A stretch of DNA of 64,000 nt from Reyranella humidisoli. GTDB taxonomy: Bacteria; Pseudomonadota; Alphaproteobacteria; Reyranellales; Reyranellaceae. The stretch covers positions 744,001 through 808,000 of the forward strand of contig NZ_JAHOPB010000002.1 of the NCBI RefSeq assembly GCF_019039055.1. Reading direction: 5' to 3'. A program made the translations under genes and the position numbers. Under the pieces are notes generated by a model. That model saw nothing but the letters and a program-made list of their open reading frames with translations, was not told the origin of the DNA and did no database searches. Of the stretch, positions 63,401 through 64,000 are shown one piece after another (position 1 is the stretch's first letter; each line of letters starts with the position of its first letter).

Positions 63401-64000
63401 TTACACGCGGTAGCCGATCCGCTCGAAGAACTGCGCAATCTCTCGTGCGGCGAGATCGGGCTGCTCATAGTGAACGAAGTGGCCGGCATCCTCCGCGATG
63501 CCAGCCTCCACGTCCTTGAAGTACTCCCCAACGACGTCGATCCACGAGGACTTCAGGACGGGGTCGTGGCGGCCCCACAGGACTCGCGTGGGCTGGGTGA
63601 TCATCGGCGGCTTGGGCGCAGTTCCCGCCATGACGGCAAGCCGGCCGGCGTTTTGCGAGATGTACCAGTTGAAGCCGCCCTGGAGGTTGCCAGGCCGCAT
63701 GAAGTTGTCGACCCAGCGCTCCAGCACGCCGTCGAACGCGTCCTTGCGATGGCACCAGTGGGTCAGGAAATGCCGGAAATAGGCGCGGCAGCTGTCGCGC
63801 GAGGCGCCGACGATGCCGGGTGCGAAGGGCATTTGATGGAAAGTCTGGTACCAGATCTCGTTGATCTGCTCGGGCTCTCGCCAGCGCGCGCCGACGCCAT
63901 GGGTGCCGCAGTTGAAGAAGAACAGCCCGGCCACGCGGTCGGGATGGCGGATCGCCAGCCGCTGCATCACGTAGGCCCCGACATCGTGACCGACGAAGCC
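63401..64000 (-). CDS. Alpha/beta hydrolase, epoxide hydrolase/dehalogenase type (truncated at the edge)
   Basis: The last 199 residues of a hydrolase whose start lies beyond base 64000. The nucleophile elbow at the edge reads GFVGHDVGAYVMQRLA, with Asp instead of Ser, as in epoxide hydrolases and haloalkane dehalogenases. A cap domain follows (EIWYQTFHQMPFAPGIVG), then VLWGRHDPVL with the acidic residue and AGHFVHYEQPD with the catalytic His. Probably cotranscribed with the quinone-oxidoreductase-like gene downstream. Confidence 0.85.
   Translation of the reverse strand, partial: GFVGHDVGAYVMQRLAIRHPDRVAGLFFFNCGTHGVGARWREPEQINEIWYQTFHQMPFAPGIVGASRDSCRAYFRHFLTHWCHRKDAFDGVLERWVDNFMRPGNLQGGFNWYISQNAGRLAVMAGTAPKPPMITQPTRVLWGRHDPVLKSSWIDVVGEYFKDVEAGIAEDAGHFVHYEQPDLAAREIAQFFERIGYRV

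Overview
The window is GC-rich, densely coded bacterial chromosome and reads as an alphaproteobacterium. The main support is one long run of housekeeping genes in a typical alphaproteobacterial order: zapA, 6S RNA, 5-formyltetrahydrofolate cyclo-ligase, ymdB, yebC, ruvCAB, ybgC, tolQRAB-pal-cpoB, tilS, ftsH, folP, glmM, thiD. A HemP-type haem uptake protein and a sigma-32 gene preceded by rluD fit the same picture. A soil or freshwater heterotroph of the Reyranella type would be consistent, but the genus is an inference.

Layout. (a) 0.2-1.2 kb: class I fructose-bisphosphate aldolase with its terminator, then an MFS transporter. (b) 2.7-12.4 kb: an accessory island that looks like a ureide (allantoin/allantoate type) uptake and breakdown regulon. 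A nine-gene leftward operon carries three PuuE-like deacetylase-fold hydrolases, a four-gene spermidine/putrescine-type ABC importer, an AllA-like ureidoglycolate lyase and a small unknown protein. It diverges from an AllC-like amidohydrolase plus a GntR regulator, and two identical TGTGCACA palindromes two helical turns apart lie between them. (c) 12.4-15.4 kb: gapA and tkt. (d) 15.6-32.6 kb: the housekeeping block above. (e) 32.6-45.7 kb: a lone hydrolase, a frameshifted small-gene remnant, a secreted repeat protein, an aminotransferase, a complete CUT1 sugar-type ABC importer with two dehydrogenases, and two envelope glycosyltransferase-like genes beside tRNA-Glu(CTC). (f) 46-59 kb: a secreted trypsin-like protease with an extra N-terminal domain, a class II aldolase, a PhyH dioxygenase, a methyltransferase, a two-gene xanthine-dehydrogenase-type molybdoenzyme coupled to a membrane ABM protein, hemP, a BisC-type molybdoenzyme and a threonine aldolase. 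(g) 59-64 kb: a small membrane protein, rluD, rpoH, an enoyl-CoA hydratase, a quinone oxidoreductase and a truncated alpha/beta hydrolase at the right edge.

The strongest regulatory signals are in front of rpoH. A CIRCE element (TTAGCAGTC-N9-GAGTGCTAA) sits on the predicted start of transcription, and a hairpin closes over the ribosome binding site. Together they suggest HrcA repression plus RNA-thermometer control of the heat-shock sigma factor. A second theme is palindromic repeats that have become part of genes: one supplies the ribosome binding site and N-terminus of an ABC permease, one the N-terminus of a glycosyltransferase, and a terminator supplies the C-terminus of the GntR regulator.
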